64,000 nt of DNA from Tachypleus tridentatus (GCF_004210375.1 NC_134833.1:45316782-45380781), one strand, 5' to 3'. Positions 36,622 to 49,500 are shown, counted from the stretch's first letter. Notes: generated by a model from the letters alone, not told the origin. Numbers and translations: made by a program.

Positions 36622-36716
36622 CCTCGGTGAGACAGCAGTGAACTTGCAGACTTTCCCATGGAGGATACAGTAAATAGTCCAATGTGGCTTTGATATAACA
36701 CAAATAAACAAGTAAT
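36622..36716 (+). mobile_element. SINE family 2, subtype B, diverged
   Basis: GATTCCTCGGTGAGACAGCA, CAGTAAATAGTCCAATGTGG and CTTTGATATAACACAAATAA. About 230 bases from exon 4a. Confidence 0.55.
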
Positions 36717-36949
36717 AAAAAACATCTACAATTAAATTGTTTTCATAACGATATTCTGAACTCGGTTAATTTTGAAGAAAAATAGAGTAAAATAGATAAC
36801 TAGACAGTAGCATATCAGAGGTTATTAATGCATATCCATATAAAGTAACATCAAATCATTAACTATGAATTTTCTCCAATTGTCAAAGATACTTGAATAT
36901 TTAATCATTAAAAATATCCATTAATCAGTACAATAAAGTTAAAACTTAC

Positions 36950-37083
36950 TTCCATGTCATTCACAAACCATTGGAGAAGTGCAGGAGGCTTAGATGGTGC
37001 TGCTAAACAGTTTATTTCAACTTTATCACCAATAGAATACTGTGATTTGGTTCCTGTTATTTTCGGGGCTTCTTTAGGTAGGA
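36950..37083 (-). CDS. beat: beat-like exon 4a, first half of Ig2 (cassette a)
   Basis: Acceptor TTTTAG; two bases complete the codon begun in exon 3 (GTC, Val); phase 0 end before donor GTAAGT. It encodes LPKEAPKITGTKSQYSIGD, then KVEINC with the first Ig2 cysteine, APSKPPALLQWFVNDME with the core tryptophan. The beat hallmarks are the proline-rich entry, the YxxGD turn, and PSKPxA-L-WFxN. The exon has a paralogous copy at 32539-32666 with identical phases; by hand alignment about 18 of 38 residues agree. The intron to exon 5a is 1251 bases. A SINE lies about 320 bases upstream in the preceding intron. Confidence 0.92.
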
Positions 37084-37405
37084 CTAAAATATCAAAAAGG
37101 AAATCACTTTCTTAATTACTCTAATCTATTTGGTTTGGTTTAAAGTCTTAAGAAAAGTAATATTTATTTATAGAAAAAAAACAGTTATTTAATTTCCTAA
37201 CAATATTACTGTTAAACAAATTTACATTAATTTATTATGTTTGAAAATTCATATTTCAAAATAACAAATAACATTCAGTTGATTATGTAATTATATACGA
37301 TATGAGTGACAATTTAACGCATTTTAGTTGTTCTCATATGATAGTTTCAATCCGTACCTTTTAAAATGTCATCAAAATAAAAATTCAGGTGATAATAACT
37401 GTAGA

Positions 37406-37589
37406 GGCCTGGCATGGTCCGATGGTTAAGGCTTTCGACTCGTAATCTACGGGTCACGGGTTCGAATCCCCGTCAGACCAAAACATGCTCGCCCTTTCAG
37501 CCATGGGGGCGTTATAAAATTACGGTCAATTACACTATTCGTTGATAAAAGAGTAGCTCAAGAGTTGGCGGTGGGTGGTGGGTGGTGAA
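37406..37589 (+). mobile_element. SINE family 1, copy 10, 3'-truncated
   Basis: Complete tRNA head (GGCCTGGCATGGTCCGATGG, ACGGGTTCGAATCCCCGTCA) and body, ending after a doubled GGTGGGTGGTG. About 320 bases upstream of exon 4a. Confidence 0.9.
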
Positions 37590-37866
37590 TTACAATTTGA
37601 AATTGTAATATGTAACACATATGACTTTGAACAGTGTTTATTTAGTATAATTTCATGAAATCTAAATAATTTGTGCTTAAAAGTTCGCAATGAATAATAA
37701 CCGTTAAACCGTATGAATCTTTTGAAAATTTGAGCAAGAAACTGTTAATCTAGTTTGCTTGGCCTAATCAATACTTATGTATTTGTACGTGCTTTCACCC
37801 TGTACCTTTTGGTGCTTCATATATCAGCCATCGTTAATTAAAATGGTTTAGTTTTGTTTGCGTTAC

Positions 37867-38098
37867 ATTTCGCGCAAAGCTACACGAGGACTATCTGCGC
37901 TAGCCGTCCCTAATTTAGCAGTGTAGGACTAGAGAGAAAGCAGCTAGTCATCATCATCACCCACCGCCAACTCTTGAGTTACTCTTTTACCAACGAACAG
38001 TGGGATTGAAGGGCGAGCATGTTTGGTGTGACGGGGATTAGAACACGCGACCCTTAAATTACGAATCGATTGTCTTATCCTCCTGGCCATGCCGGGCC
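37867..38098 (-). mobile_element. SINE family 1, copy 11
   Basis: Near full length with a deletion after GTGGGATTG. Together with copy 10 it is an inverted pair about 280 bases apart. Confidence 0.9.
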
Positions 38099-39164
38099 GT
38101 AATTAGAATGAAAAACAAAAACGTTCCCCTTTTACTCTCATATGAAGGTTTAGTAACAATTCCAGACGGATATTTGCGTAGACTTTTGCGTAGACGTACG
38201 CAAATTCTTTTGTCAAAATTGAGAGTTTTTGGTTGAATAACTTTGCATTTAAAACTTATATTTAGACCAAATTTGATGTTTAACTGGAGATTGTGAAAAC
38301 CAATCAGTGTAACAAACCTGAAGAAAAGTCCATGAAAGAACGTTTTTATATCAAATACATTTTTCATACTTTTGGCGTGAAGAAAAAAAAAAGAATAAAT
38401 TCAATCACAACAGGAGATTTTATATTTCATGTATTACTTAATGGATTGCTTTGAAAACTGGTATGTGATGTAGTATAGATCTATTATATTATATCCACTG
38501 AAAATATGTGACAGTTTGGATTACCACAGCTTCAGGTACAGAAAATTGAAAATTACTAAACTATTATTCCTGTTAATAACATATAGTTTGTTCTGCATAT
38601 TGTTTTGGCCACATGACACACTGCCACGTGTCTTGATCCAAACAGTTAAACATTCATTAGCGAAACAATTGGTGCGACTGTTAAAATCAACACTATCGTA
38701 TTACTGATGAAATACGTTTTTCATAAAAATAATCAGTAGCGTATTTAGTACTCAACCAACACATAACTTCTGCGAAAAGAAAATTACACTACATTGTAGA
38801 AAATGTATACACTTCTTTCATATAATCCACAAATATCAATTCATATTCTGAAATAAAGATTGAAAATACCACTTAACCGGCTCTGACATGTTCTATATCT
38901 ATTTTACACTAGCACGAAATATAGCTCCTTGTTGAGATTCCGCTCTATCAAAACGGTTGTGTTCCTTTCGGAAGTTGTTTAGAGATTAAACGTCCGTATT
39001 TCGTGAATGTCAAGTTGTCATGTCAAAATGTCCGAAAAGAAATTAATAGATTTGTTTTAGAGATAGCTATACTGAGATCATCGGGAGATGACACAGTATC
39101 TAAAACACAAGACACATCAATATGATCTGAAAAAAAAAAAGATGCCTCTAAAATAACCTACATC

Positions 39165-39242
39165 GACACAAGGCACAGAAGAGTTGGATATATCATTCTC
39201 AATACAAGACACAGAAGAGTTGAATATACCATTCTCGATTTG
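39165..39242 (+). repeat. two-unit tandem duplication
   Basis: ACACAGAAGAGTTGRATATA followed by CCATTCTC appears twice about 38 bases apart, next to the minisatellite. Confidence 0.6.
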
Positions 39243-39373
39243 AACTTAGCAGAAGTAGTATGTTATTTTAAACACATCTAACGGTGATCATGTGAATTAT
39301 GAATTTTTGTATGGGTGCAAAATCTCGAAGAAGAGTTCAGTTAGTCTAAGTATCAATACATGAACACGTTTTC

Positions 39374-39878
39374 TATCTCTCCCCACTTCTTGTATCAGTC
39401 TTGTCATTAACCCCACACTTCATCTCTCTCCCCACTTCTTGTATCAGTCTTGTCATTAACCCCACACTTCATCTCTCTCCCCACTTCTTGTATCAGTCTT
39501 GTCATTAACCCCACACTTCATCTCTCTCCCCACTTCTTGTATCAGTCTTGTCATTAACCCCACACTTCATCTCTCTCCCCACTTCTTGTATCAGTCTTGT
39601 CATTAACCCCACACTTCATCTCTCTCCCCACTTCTTGTATCAGTCTTGTCATTAACCCCACACTTCATCTCTCTCCCACTTCTTGTATCAGTCTTGTCAT
39701 TAACCCCACACTTCATCTCTCTCCCCACTTCTTGTGTCAGTCTTGTCATTAACCCCATCAGTCTTGTCACACTTCATCTCTCTCCCCACTTCTTGTATCA
39801 GTCTTGTCATTAACCCCACACTTCATCTCTCTCCCCACTTCTTGTATCAGTCTTGTCATTAACCCCACACTTCATCCA
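39374..39878 (+). repeat. 49-bp minisatellite
   Basis: About ten near-identical head-to-tail units beginning CTCTCTCCCCACTTCTTGTA and continuing TCAGTCTTGTCATTAACCCC then ACACTTCAT. One unit lacks a base (near 39670), one has a G variant and an internal 15-base duplication (39748-39768). It lies in beat intron 3. The open frame at 39804 starts in the array and is spurious. Confidence 0.95.
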
Positions 39879-40561
39879 TCGTTCCTAACTGTTAAAATTG
39901 AGTATGTTCTCCTCTATATATTTAAAGTGCAACGCGCTAACGATATTTTTTGGAAATTATCAAATCATATTTATTTGCGTTATTTAAAAGTCTCGATAGA
40001 AGAAGCAATTAAAGTAACGCAGTAGCATGTATTACTATATAAATATATTTCACGTGTTAAGCGAAAGTGTTAAATTATTAGTTATAATTTAATTGATGTG
40101 CCAAACAACATGGCATGAGTTTCACAGATCAAGATGACAAAAATGATCTTGTTGGGTAAGTGGTTTAGACGTTCATCTTTTTCACCCATCGTTGCACATT
40201 TGATATGAAGCGCACACCCAACACGACTGGATGTTAAGTTTACTGAGGAAATTACCGCATCAGTGGTCTTTATCTGGAACTTCCTCCACCAATAAACTAG
40301 TCTAGACTGTTTATTATAAAATGATATTCTGTTGATACTTTCTATCGAGAAAAAGTAAATGTTTTATTTTTATATCATGCTTACAAGTAAGGTGTTAAGA
40401 AAGCTGTAAATGTAATGTTCAATAATCTTTTTTTCGGGTGAGTTGGAAGTAATAACGTCGATTTAATTGATGGTTGTTTACGAAGACAAATGGATGCGGT
40501 ACTTTAAATCTAAACACTCAGTTTACAGTACACCATGTTATCTGTTCATTGCTCCTGTAAG

Positions 40562-40828
40562 GGCCCGGCATGGCCAAGCGTGTTAAGGCGTGCGACTCGT
40601 TATCTGAGGGTCCAGGTTCGCATCCCCGTCGCGCCAAACATGCTCGCCCTTTCAGCCGTGGGGGCGTTATAATGTGACAGTCAATCCCACTATTCGTTGG
40701 TAAAAGAGTAGCCCAACAGTTGGCGGTGGGTGGTGATGACTAGCTGCCTTCCCTCTAGTCTTACACTGCTAAATTAGGGACGGCTAGCGCAGATAGTCCT
40801 CGAGTAGCTTTGCGCGAAATTCAAAAAC
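40562..40828 (+). mobile_element. SINE family 1, copy 12, best preserved
   Basis: Full length from GGCCCGGCATGGCCAAGCGT to GCGCGAAATTCAAAAACAC with very few changes; useful as the local reference copy. Confidence 0.94.
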
Positions 40829-41847
40829 ACATTCTCCTGTAAGTGCTTATAAATATATATTGCATATAAATACAGAACTTAAGAACCATTCGGTTGGGAT
40901 TAAAACTGGTGCTGGGTGTTAATATAAAGTTATACGAATAAGTAAAGAAGTAAATATGAAGAAGACCGAGAGTGTTTCACATATAACTCTTAGTGTATAT
41001 GTATAAAAGACTTTGAACGTTTTTAATGTTATAATATATATATATGTACATAAAGGGTGGGCCTAATTTTAAATGTTGTAGTGCTATATGTGTGTTTGTA
41101 AGATTGTGCAAAGACTGTGAAGTTTAATATACGTAAAGACAGTAAAACCATTAGTGTCCAACAGAAGAGTCAGTGATGAAACAGTCTGAAGAAGATTTGA
41201 TGACAGGTTGTGGATTATAAAAAAACACGGCCCGCAATGAAATACACTCAACATTGCTGAATGTGTTCAGGCAAAGAAGGGAAATATTTTATGAATTTAG
41301 ATCAGCAAGGAAAATTGGCTGAAGATGAAAGTGAAAAATCAGCTGGCTTATTTGTCACTCAGTCCCCAAGAGATTAACGGATTACAGCACTTTAAGTCAT
41401 CAGGACATTATAAGTAGGACAGTGACAACCATCCTCCCTTCATGGTTATGAAACGTTGCAATCCGATATAAATAAAACAGCTGAAAAGTTAAAAAAAAGT
41501 ATCTCTTCAGAAGGATTTGAGAAAATAGGGAGGTAAAAAGACAGGAGTTCAACGAAAAAAAAGGCGGAACGACAAGATGAAGTTTTACGGGAATATGCGA
41601 ATGAACTACTTTTGTCACATCAAGCACTCTATAAATTTGAAAATAGATCGTTCGATGGCAAATGACTCATGAGAAACTTGAGACACCTGTTGCTGTAATA
41701 TTCCTCAACTTGTTTCCTAATGTGTTTCATATCTGGATGATATTACCATCTATGTCAGTGTTAATAACGAGCTAACAGAAAAGTCTTTTCAAAGTATTTA
41801 ATATCAGCAATGGAACAAGAAATATCCAGTTCTTTGGCTCTGACTCA

Positions 41848-41906
41848 ACAGATAGCCCGATGTGGCTCTGCTATAAGAAAATACACACAAACACACACAC
41901 ACTCTT
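41848..41906 (+). mobile_element. SINE family 2, subtype B, 3' fragment
   Basis: CAGATAGCCCGATGTGGCTC and TGCTATAAGAAAATACACAC followed by an (AC)n tract. Confidence 0.65.
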
Positions 41907-42666
41907 TAGCTCCATGAATTTGATTATGAGAAGGAAATTCGTGGACGGTAAAAAGTAACGTATTCGTCTACAGTAAATCGGCGTATTATTTTACAGCAAA
42001 GGATGAAGTATTCTTCTACAGTGGTGTATTATTTTACAGTAAATATATTACGATAAAATGAATGATCTCCTTATCATAATCTTTAATATATAATTCGAAG
42101 CTAAAGTTACTTTAAATGCTACTATCGGCACGAAAGTAGTTTAAAAATGAATTAAGATACGAAATTGTAGGCACATGATGTTAATTTATTTCTGGGGTAG
42201 GCTTACTGTACCACGTGGGTGTGGCCTTTTTGCGCTTAGCACCTCAGTTGCAGCTCATGTGAGCAACTTGTGCCGACGTACTTTAAAGACTCTGAATAAA
42301 CTAATAACATTATTAATAAATAACCTGTGAGGCGAGATTATTGAAGTATAAACACATTATATATGGTATATTAATAAATTTTCCATCAGACATGATTCAC
42401 TGCTCAAAATGTTTATTGAAATAAGTAAAACATTTAATTTTCGATCAATTATACCTTCTGTTCATGCTAAAGAACAATCCGTTCATATTATTACTGTGAA
42501 ATTAGAATGAGAATTTTGTATATACAGATGAAGGACCAAATAATTTCCAAAATTATATCAAATTCAATATTTATATTTCATTCGTGTAATATTTTAATTT
42601 TTTACTCCATATAAGAACCATCCAATAACTCGGTGTTAAATCTGAAGGTCTGGTTTGGTTTGATCT

Positions 42667-42927
42667 GAATTTTGCGCAAAGCTACACCAGGGCTATCTGC
42701 GCTATCCATCCCTAATTTAGCAGTGTAAGACTAGAGGGAAGGCAGCAAGTCATCATCACCAAACGCCAACTCTTGGACTGCTCTTTTACCAACCAATAGT
42801 GAATTGGCCGTCACATTATAACGCTCCCACGGCTGAAAGATCGAGCATGTTTGGTGTTACAGGGATTTGAACCCGCGACCCTTGGATTACCAGTCGTGTG
42901 CCTTAAACACCTTTCCATGCCGGGCCT
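42667..42927 (-). mobile_element. SINE family 1, copy 13, full length
   Basis: From TTTGCGCAAAGCTACACCAG to CCATGCCGGGCC with intact B box (GGATTTGAACCCGCGACC). Confidence 0.92.
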
Positions 42928-43138
42928 AAATCTGAAGGTTCATATCGTTAAAAACCGATTTTTATATTTGTGGTGGGCATAATAAAAACATTGAGTATCT
43001 TTTTGTTAAAATGCAAATAAATAATCTATAAAAACATTGAATGTTTGAATTTGCAATAACAAATATCTTAGTTTTCATTATCAAAACGCTCTAACAGCTA
43101 AATTTAAAGAATATTTATTTCGAGTTCAGTGATATGTC

Positions 43139-43238
43139 AAATGACTCACACCGCAAGAAACCGAGTTTCAATACACGTGGTGGGAAGAGCACAAAAAGCC
43201 CATTATGTAGCTTTGCGCTTAATTCCAAATACACAAAA
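43139..43238 (+). mobile_element. SINE family 2, subtype A
   Basis: ACTCACACCGCAAGAAACCG, AGTTTCAATACACGTGGTGG and TATGTAGCTTTGCGCTTAAT. Lacks about the first 25 bases. Confidence 0.8.
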
Positions 43239-44081
43239 ACCTAAGTCTGTCTAGAATCACTCGTTTATAGCATTAATAAAATTTTGGTGTAATTTATTGT
43301 ATTTGTTAAAGTAAAACTTTAGAACTGAAGGTGGATCATAGGAAAAAGTTATTTGAGTTTATAATATAGAACTATCAAGTTCCATTTTTAATCTCTTGTT
43401 TGCTTTTGTACCTCAAACTATCACGTCTAACTTGGTTTGTACACAGCGCAAGTACAAATGAACCGTAAGATAATAATGATTTATTACCTAGCTATTATGT
43501 TTGTGACATATTGGCTCCTTCTAAACAGCAGAAACATGAATATTGTCTTGGTGTAACAAAAAGGTATAGCACTTTATCACTCAGTGACAGTTTTCCTATT
43601 AGATAGAACATACGACGAAATTATCGTAAAGCGTGAAGAATGAACACGTAAGCTTACAGTAATGGATATAATATGGGAACAGGAAGATGAAACGGTATTT
43701 TCTGTTTGTAACATTCCAGAATGTACGCCGACGAAAAAGCTAATAACTAGAGTATTGTTTACTACTGTCTCTACAGAATTCCATGTATAACCCTTTGATT
43801 CGCGTTACTGTTTCTCATTTAAACTGAGACAACATTTTAAAGATTAGAAAAGAGGAATATGAACTATTATTGCTCATATATTTAGAGCTTTCATTGAAAA
43901 CTTTATTTTACTTGATACTATAGCCCTAATTAAAATATGAAACTTTTCTTGTAACGCACGAATGTAAGAACTAACGAAATAACTTACAGAGTATGGAGTA
44001 AAATGAAGTATTTCTGTAAAACGTATTGTGCACGTAGGTTTGGAATGAACTATTAAACCTTCAGTAAAAAAAAAACCTTAC

Positions 44082-44217
44082 CATAAACATGCAGTTCTCT
44101 CTCGGCACGTTCAGTTTCAAAAGTAGGTGCTTCTGTTGAAACCTCACATTGATAGGTTCCCCCCGTGTTCAGATCGGAACGGGACAGAAGAACGTTTCCG
44201 AGATCACAATGAGAAAG
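44082..44217 (-). CDS. beat: beat-like exon 3, second half of Ig1
   Basis: Phase 0 start after acceptor TTATTAG, phase 1 end before donor GTAAGG; 45 codons plus one base. The reading begins LSHCDLGNVLLSRSDL and carries the second Ig1 cysteine in the signature GGTYQCEVSTEAPTFET, then ERAERELHVY, which closes the domain. It joins exon 2 in frame to give D-LSHC. The SHC cysteine is additional to the canonical Ig pair and may partner the extra cysteine of exon 2. The exon is bordered on the right by fragmentary SINE copies starting about 300 bases into the upstream intron. Product and family are clear; the meaning of the extra cysteine is inference. Confidence 0.92.
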
Positions 44218-44517
44218 CTAATAACGTAAACAAATATGTTAGAACATCTATTATAAGAGCGGGAAGTTCCAGTTGTAATAAAAAAACCTTAGAATAGTTG
44301 TCTAATAATTCCAGATCCCGACAGATTCTAATATGAAAAATTATTTTGCTATATACTTTTATGAAGACAAACTGCTGATATAATCTTAATAACACTTGAC
44401 TGAAAATAAAATTCTGACAAAAAATATGTTATTTAATAACATGAGCTTTTATTCATTTACGTATCCGGATATCGAAGATTTTAGAAAAAAAACTAACATG
44501 AAATATTCAGTTTGGTA

Positions 44518-44698
44518 TGAATTTCGCAAAATGCTACACAAAAGGCTATCTGCGCTAGCCGTTGTTAATTTAGAAATGGAAGATTAGAGAATCTGGTTTA
44601 TTTTGAATTTCACGCAAAGCTACACCAGGGCTATCTGTGCTGGCCGTCCCTAATTTAGCAGTGTAAGACTAGAGGGAAGCCAGCTAGTTATCATTTCT
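44518..44698 (-). mobile_element. SINE family 1, two tail fragments in tandem
   Basis: Two partial copies of the 3' third lie head to tail: 44518-44590 (GCGCTAGCCGTTGTTAATTT) and 44604-44698 (GGCCGTCCCTAATTTAGCAG, AGACTAGAGGGAAG). Neither has a tRNA head. They lie about 300 bases upstream of beat exon 3. Confidence 0.85.
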
Positions 44699-45316
44699 CA
44701 CAGAAATAACAACGTGCTGTTTAATTAGCATTACGAACAATTCTAGTTGGTGAATAGACGAGTAATTGTGGGTAGACTCGCCTATTATCGTCACAGCCCG
44801 TTGGCTAACTGATCTATCAGGTACCAATTTACTGAATCAGAAAACCGAGGGTTTATGGTCATATTTAAAGTCGTGTAGAGGCTTTACACGAAGTTTATCT
44901 ATAATTTACACATGATACACTAACAAGTTTCCCAGACCTTATGCATATTTTCACGTAGAATTTACAAGGATTGTACTAAACTGATTTCCACATAGTGTTG
45001 CTGTAACTTTCACTTATACAAGAGAACTCTTCAAGTTTTTTCTTTCCGTTGTTGATAACGGGATTATATACATATGTATATAGACATTTTTTTTAGTTTT
45101 ATTTTCCCATAATTCTTCAAGTCCTCTTGTACCTGTAAAGCTTATTTTCACTTCCATTTTTACTGACGTTGTTTGGTATTCGCCAATAATTTAGTTTATT
45201 TCAAATAAATTACGTGTTTTCAGTTAGTAAAATTGAGTTAAGAGCTAACTTACTGTGTTACATTTTAACTTAGGGACATTCTCTGTTTGTAATTATTTTA
45301 TTTTCTTATGCTAACA

Positions 45317-45430
45317 GCCCACCACTAATACAGCGGTGTGTCTACGGATTTACAACGCTAAAATCAGGCGTTCGATTCTACTCGGTGGGCTCAGCAGATA
45401 GCCCGATGTGGCTTTGCTAATGCACACTAT
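45317..45430 (+). mobile_element. SINE family 2, subtype B, full length
   Basis: CCCACCACTAATACAGCGGT, TACGGATTTACAACGCTAAA, GGCGTTCGATTCTACTCGGT and CAGATAGCCCGATGTGGCTT. Confidence 0.85.
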
Positions 45431-46439
45431 AATGCTAGCCTAAGTTTCAGCGGGAGCACATGCACTCGCGAGAGACTGTTATTTAATACATTGTTCAACG
45501 CTCTTGCTAGTCACACATTTTTTTAGTACACACATGATCATTTATTCTCTATGGTATTCTGTTGTTTGGTTTTCTGTGAACTGTCAAAATCTAAACTAAA
45601 GATTGGTTCCTTGTGTCCTGTCTCATTTCTTGTGACCCAGTTGCCACACTCGTCGTGAAACACACACACGTAGAAAATCCGTGAACATCCTGTTGTTACA
45701 GGCTCAGAGATCTCAACATTGTTGAAAGTCCTCCATATAGAACAAAAACATACATAGAAACAGTTCCGTGATGCTCGGAGAATATACAATTTTAACCAAA
45801 CCAACTTTAACCATATATCTAACGAACAATTAAATAATAATTTTTAAAGACATTTAAGAAACCAAACTTTTCAACAAATAGCTAAATTTCGTTTTTAACT
45901 TCTGTTAGTATTAAATATTTAGTACATTATTGAGAATAAAGAAAATGTCAAATAAAACATCTTTGTAAGTTGTAATTTAAATCATTTTCCAAGAGCTGAA
46001 ATTCTCTCATTTTTATTTTTTCTTTATATACTATTTTTTCACATCGACCGTTTCTAAATTATTGAATACTTTCATCTAGAAAATAAATAAACGGTTATTT
46101 TGATAAAGATCCCTTTATAAGAAAGTTTGCTCCTTTTAAAGTAGTATTGTACTAACAATCCTGTTCTTTGCAAACTAATATGAGTAAGCTTTGTTTGAGA
46201 ATTGTGTGAAACAACGATGGGTGTATATTCTTTTACGAAAAGAAATCTTTCTGTTCCTTTTTGATTTTGTAAAAATAAATTTATTATTTTTATTATATGT
46301 TTCTATATTATTGTTTCAGAGTTACTAAAACGTATATTGACTTAGTAAGATTGATGATAGTTAATCATTCGTAGAGGACAAAGACATTAATTTATTTTCT
46401 GTCATTGAATGATTTTCAATTAGGAAATATGCGTTTAAA

Positions 46440-46570
46440 CGCCCCCAAGTGGCACAGCGATATGTCTGCAGACTCACACCGCCAATAGAAATCACGTTTG
46501 AATACCCATGGTGGGCAGAGCACAGATAGCTTATTGTGTAACTTTGTGCTTAATTTCAAAAACAAAACAA
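46440..46570 (+). mobile_element. SINE family 2, subtype A, full length
   Basis: CGCCCCCAAGTGGCACAGCG, TTTGAATACCCATGGTGGGC, GCAGAGCACAGATAGCTTAT and an AAAACAAAAC tail. A weak second relic may follow at 46610-46700. Confidence 0.88.
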
Positions 46571-49500
46571 CTGAGAATAAATTTTATATTGTCATTTATC
46601 CTGTCCACTTGTGCCTCAACGGTAACTTTGAGGGATCATAATTTGAGGTTTAGCACTTGTAGTTGACAGAGACATAGATAGCATATTGTTTAATTGTGTG
46701 TTTCAGAAGAAAAACAAGCAATTCATTCATCTCTGTACATATCCTCTCCCAGAGGTAAGTCTTAAGCCTAATAACGTTAAAACCGCAGTTTTGACGCGGC
46801 AGGATGGGCCACTGTATTGCTTTATGCTTAACTAAATGTAAACAAAAAATCCTTGTACATAACGTGTTCTGTTGCAAAATTATTATTTTTCTTCATTCAT
46901 AATTTTTGTGATTTCTTTGTGATTCTAACTTCTTTTCACTGTCAAATATCTCAGATTTTTATTACATTCCATGTTGTAGATGTGGGAGCAGCAGTAGTTT
47001 CTGTCCGATATGTATATTACTGTCTCTATTAAAAATCTTTACGTATTTCAATACAGGGACTACAGATTTTCTTTAGTGCAGTCGCTACATATTTATTAAA
47101 ACTGTATAAAAGCATTAATATATTACGACTGTTGTATGTTAAACCGAACGTGTATAGTTGTTTGGACGTATTCAATTAAGTGTTTCAGAAAGAATATGAT
47201 GAACTATGGAACAGTTTAGAAATTATTATTTAAAAAAGAAATTAATGGCTGTCCTCAAATTATATTTTGATAAGATCTGTTTCATGTATCCTACTTAGAA
47301 CAGCACTGAAGAATGCCTAGGAACATACGAACCGCCTCAGTCGGTAAATGGAGATCAAAGTGAGGAATATAGGTATAAACCTGGGGTGCTTTGCAAACAT
47401 TATAATTCCGAGTTGCATTACTAAGGGTGGAATAATTCCAGTCTTTACTATTAGGTAACGATCGTATAATTTTGCTCATTCTGTTCGGCAAAATTATACG
47501 ATGTTTTATTATGAAGTTAGTGAGAAAACATCAAAGTGTCTGAAGATAATTAACAGGTTATGTCATGTAATAGAATAAAAATACTGTGTAATTCTTTTTA
47601 ATTCTTAACATTATATTAATTCATGCATTGTGATTACTGCTATAATTTCATTTCAATATCCATCAAATAAATTAATAAACAAACTATTCTGAATACCTAA
47701 AATTATTATTTTATATACTAAAAATTGACTGTTTGTACAGCGTAGTTTATAGTTATCCATATAGCAATTTTGATTTAATCTTACAATATACATAGAAGAC
47801 TATTCTTGGTATTGATATAAATTATTCAAGGTATAGGTATACATATATATATATATACTGTATGTCTCGTATCAACTAATTATAATGCAATACAGTTTGA
47901 CTTATATAACTGTACATACATTGGTTTATCCAGTAACTGCAAAACTTTCAGACACAATATTAACTCTACATTGCCATTATGATCAACTTTCTTCAGTAAT
48001 TTTACTCAATATCCATTTATTCAACAACAAACACTAATCTGAGTATATAATATTATCCTTTTATGTATTACAGCTTTACTAATTATTTAACATTCTTCAT
48101 CATTACGCATATATCATTTTAATTTATAATCTACATAATACTAAAAATGACATTTTCCACACAAATTTATACACAAAACATGCGAACTCGAAACATATGT
48201 AATATGAAAATATTAAATAACGTTGTACGTCTAAAAGAAAACGAAAATCAACATTGTGTATTCATTTATAAAAATAAGTTGGTTATGTCTGTATATAGTT
48301 TGACTTACAACATACATAATCCTCAAAAGGACAATTTCGTGTCTTTTCGTACATCAAATATTCAAACTGCAAATATAGTTTCGTCTGATGGTATGTTCAA
48401 ACAAATGATACACATTATACCTGCACATAGTTTCTATTCATTTCTTATGTATACTTTTACTCACAGGTTACTAAATCATGTTTCATAATTTTTATCCAAT
48501 CAAATATAATGATAGTGGCATTGCGCTTTGTAAATGCATTTTTTTCAGTATAACAAATTCATTTACCAATAGAAAACTTTTTAAAAACGTTTTTTTATCA
48601 TAAAAAAATAAATGGAATAAACAACAGCACTTATAATTTTACGTTTCGTCACATCATCTCATAGAACATCACAACTTCCACGATTTTCTGTAAAACGTTC
48701 AGTTTGAAGAACAAAACTCTAGATCGTTTGGATAATTGGTAATTACAACATTTCATGCTAAAACATAAAGAACTCACGTCACACGTTAAAATAAGCTGCT
48801 CGAAAGTTACATACAAGTAGGAGCACTACTTACTCGTTTCACATATGCACTGATACTGTAAGGATCAGTCACACATCACAAGTCATAGTTTGAAGTTTGT
48901 TGAATATTCTAGGATCATTGCACTTTTCGTATTACTAGTTATAGATGTTTGGTGTGAATACATAATAAATGTTTTTATGCAAGTTACAAGGTTTTATAGT
49001 TTATTTAGAGCGTTATAAACATTTGTGCATTTTCGTATGTACGAAATGTTTGCACAACTGTTTCCTATAATAAAAATTACACTGTTTTACGTAGAACAAC
49101 AAGTTACCTTTTCGTATTGTTTCACAACTATAATAGTACCAATTTGAAAACTGTAATATAACTGTTTATATTGAATTGTTTAGCTGATCAACTACTTGTT
49201 CTGTTTAATTTGATTTTAGTGCACGTCATTGAACTTTTCTTTATTTTTCTACATTTTGTATAAATATTTAAAGTTTGTTTTTTATATTGCCATGTGATTA
49301 TAGCTTATTTTAGATATATTAAACACGTTTAAATTTTAATATGTTCAAAATGACTGGACAAGTCTTGTTTCTTACAATCCAAACGAGATTATTTGTTTTA
49401 TACAGATTTAAATCTGTCTTTTCACTTTATTTAACAACTAGAACACCGCCAGTCTTAACAGCTAGCTATAATAAGGTTATTAATTCACCAGTATAGTTCT

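Larger units (their letters stand above)
37590..44081. other. beat intron 3, non-repeat remainder
   Basis: Between the SINEs and minisatellite the intron is AT-rich without further exons seen. A block at 41150-41640 is purine-rich with GAAG-type repeats but no open frame of note. 42200-42290 is locally GC-rich (ACCACGTGGGTGTGGCC) and unassigned. Confidence 0.5.

Noticed and set aside
45538..45804. 88-codon minus frame with paired cysteines (FYVCVFHDECGNWVTR)
   Set aside because: Tempting as a cysteine-rich exon, but no splice sites in a phase compatible with beat and no family recognised.
47291..47491. 66-codon minus frame
   Set aside because: No domain recognised; its start overlaps the 14-base palindrome and nothing else supports it.
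48147..48488. 113-codon frame
   Set aside because: No recognisable domain, repetitive asparagine/histidine composition typical of AT-rich chance frames.
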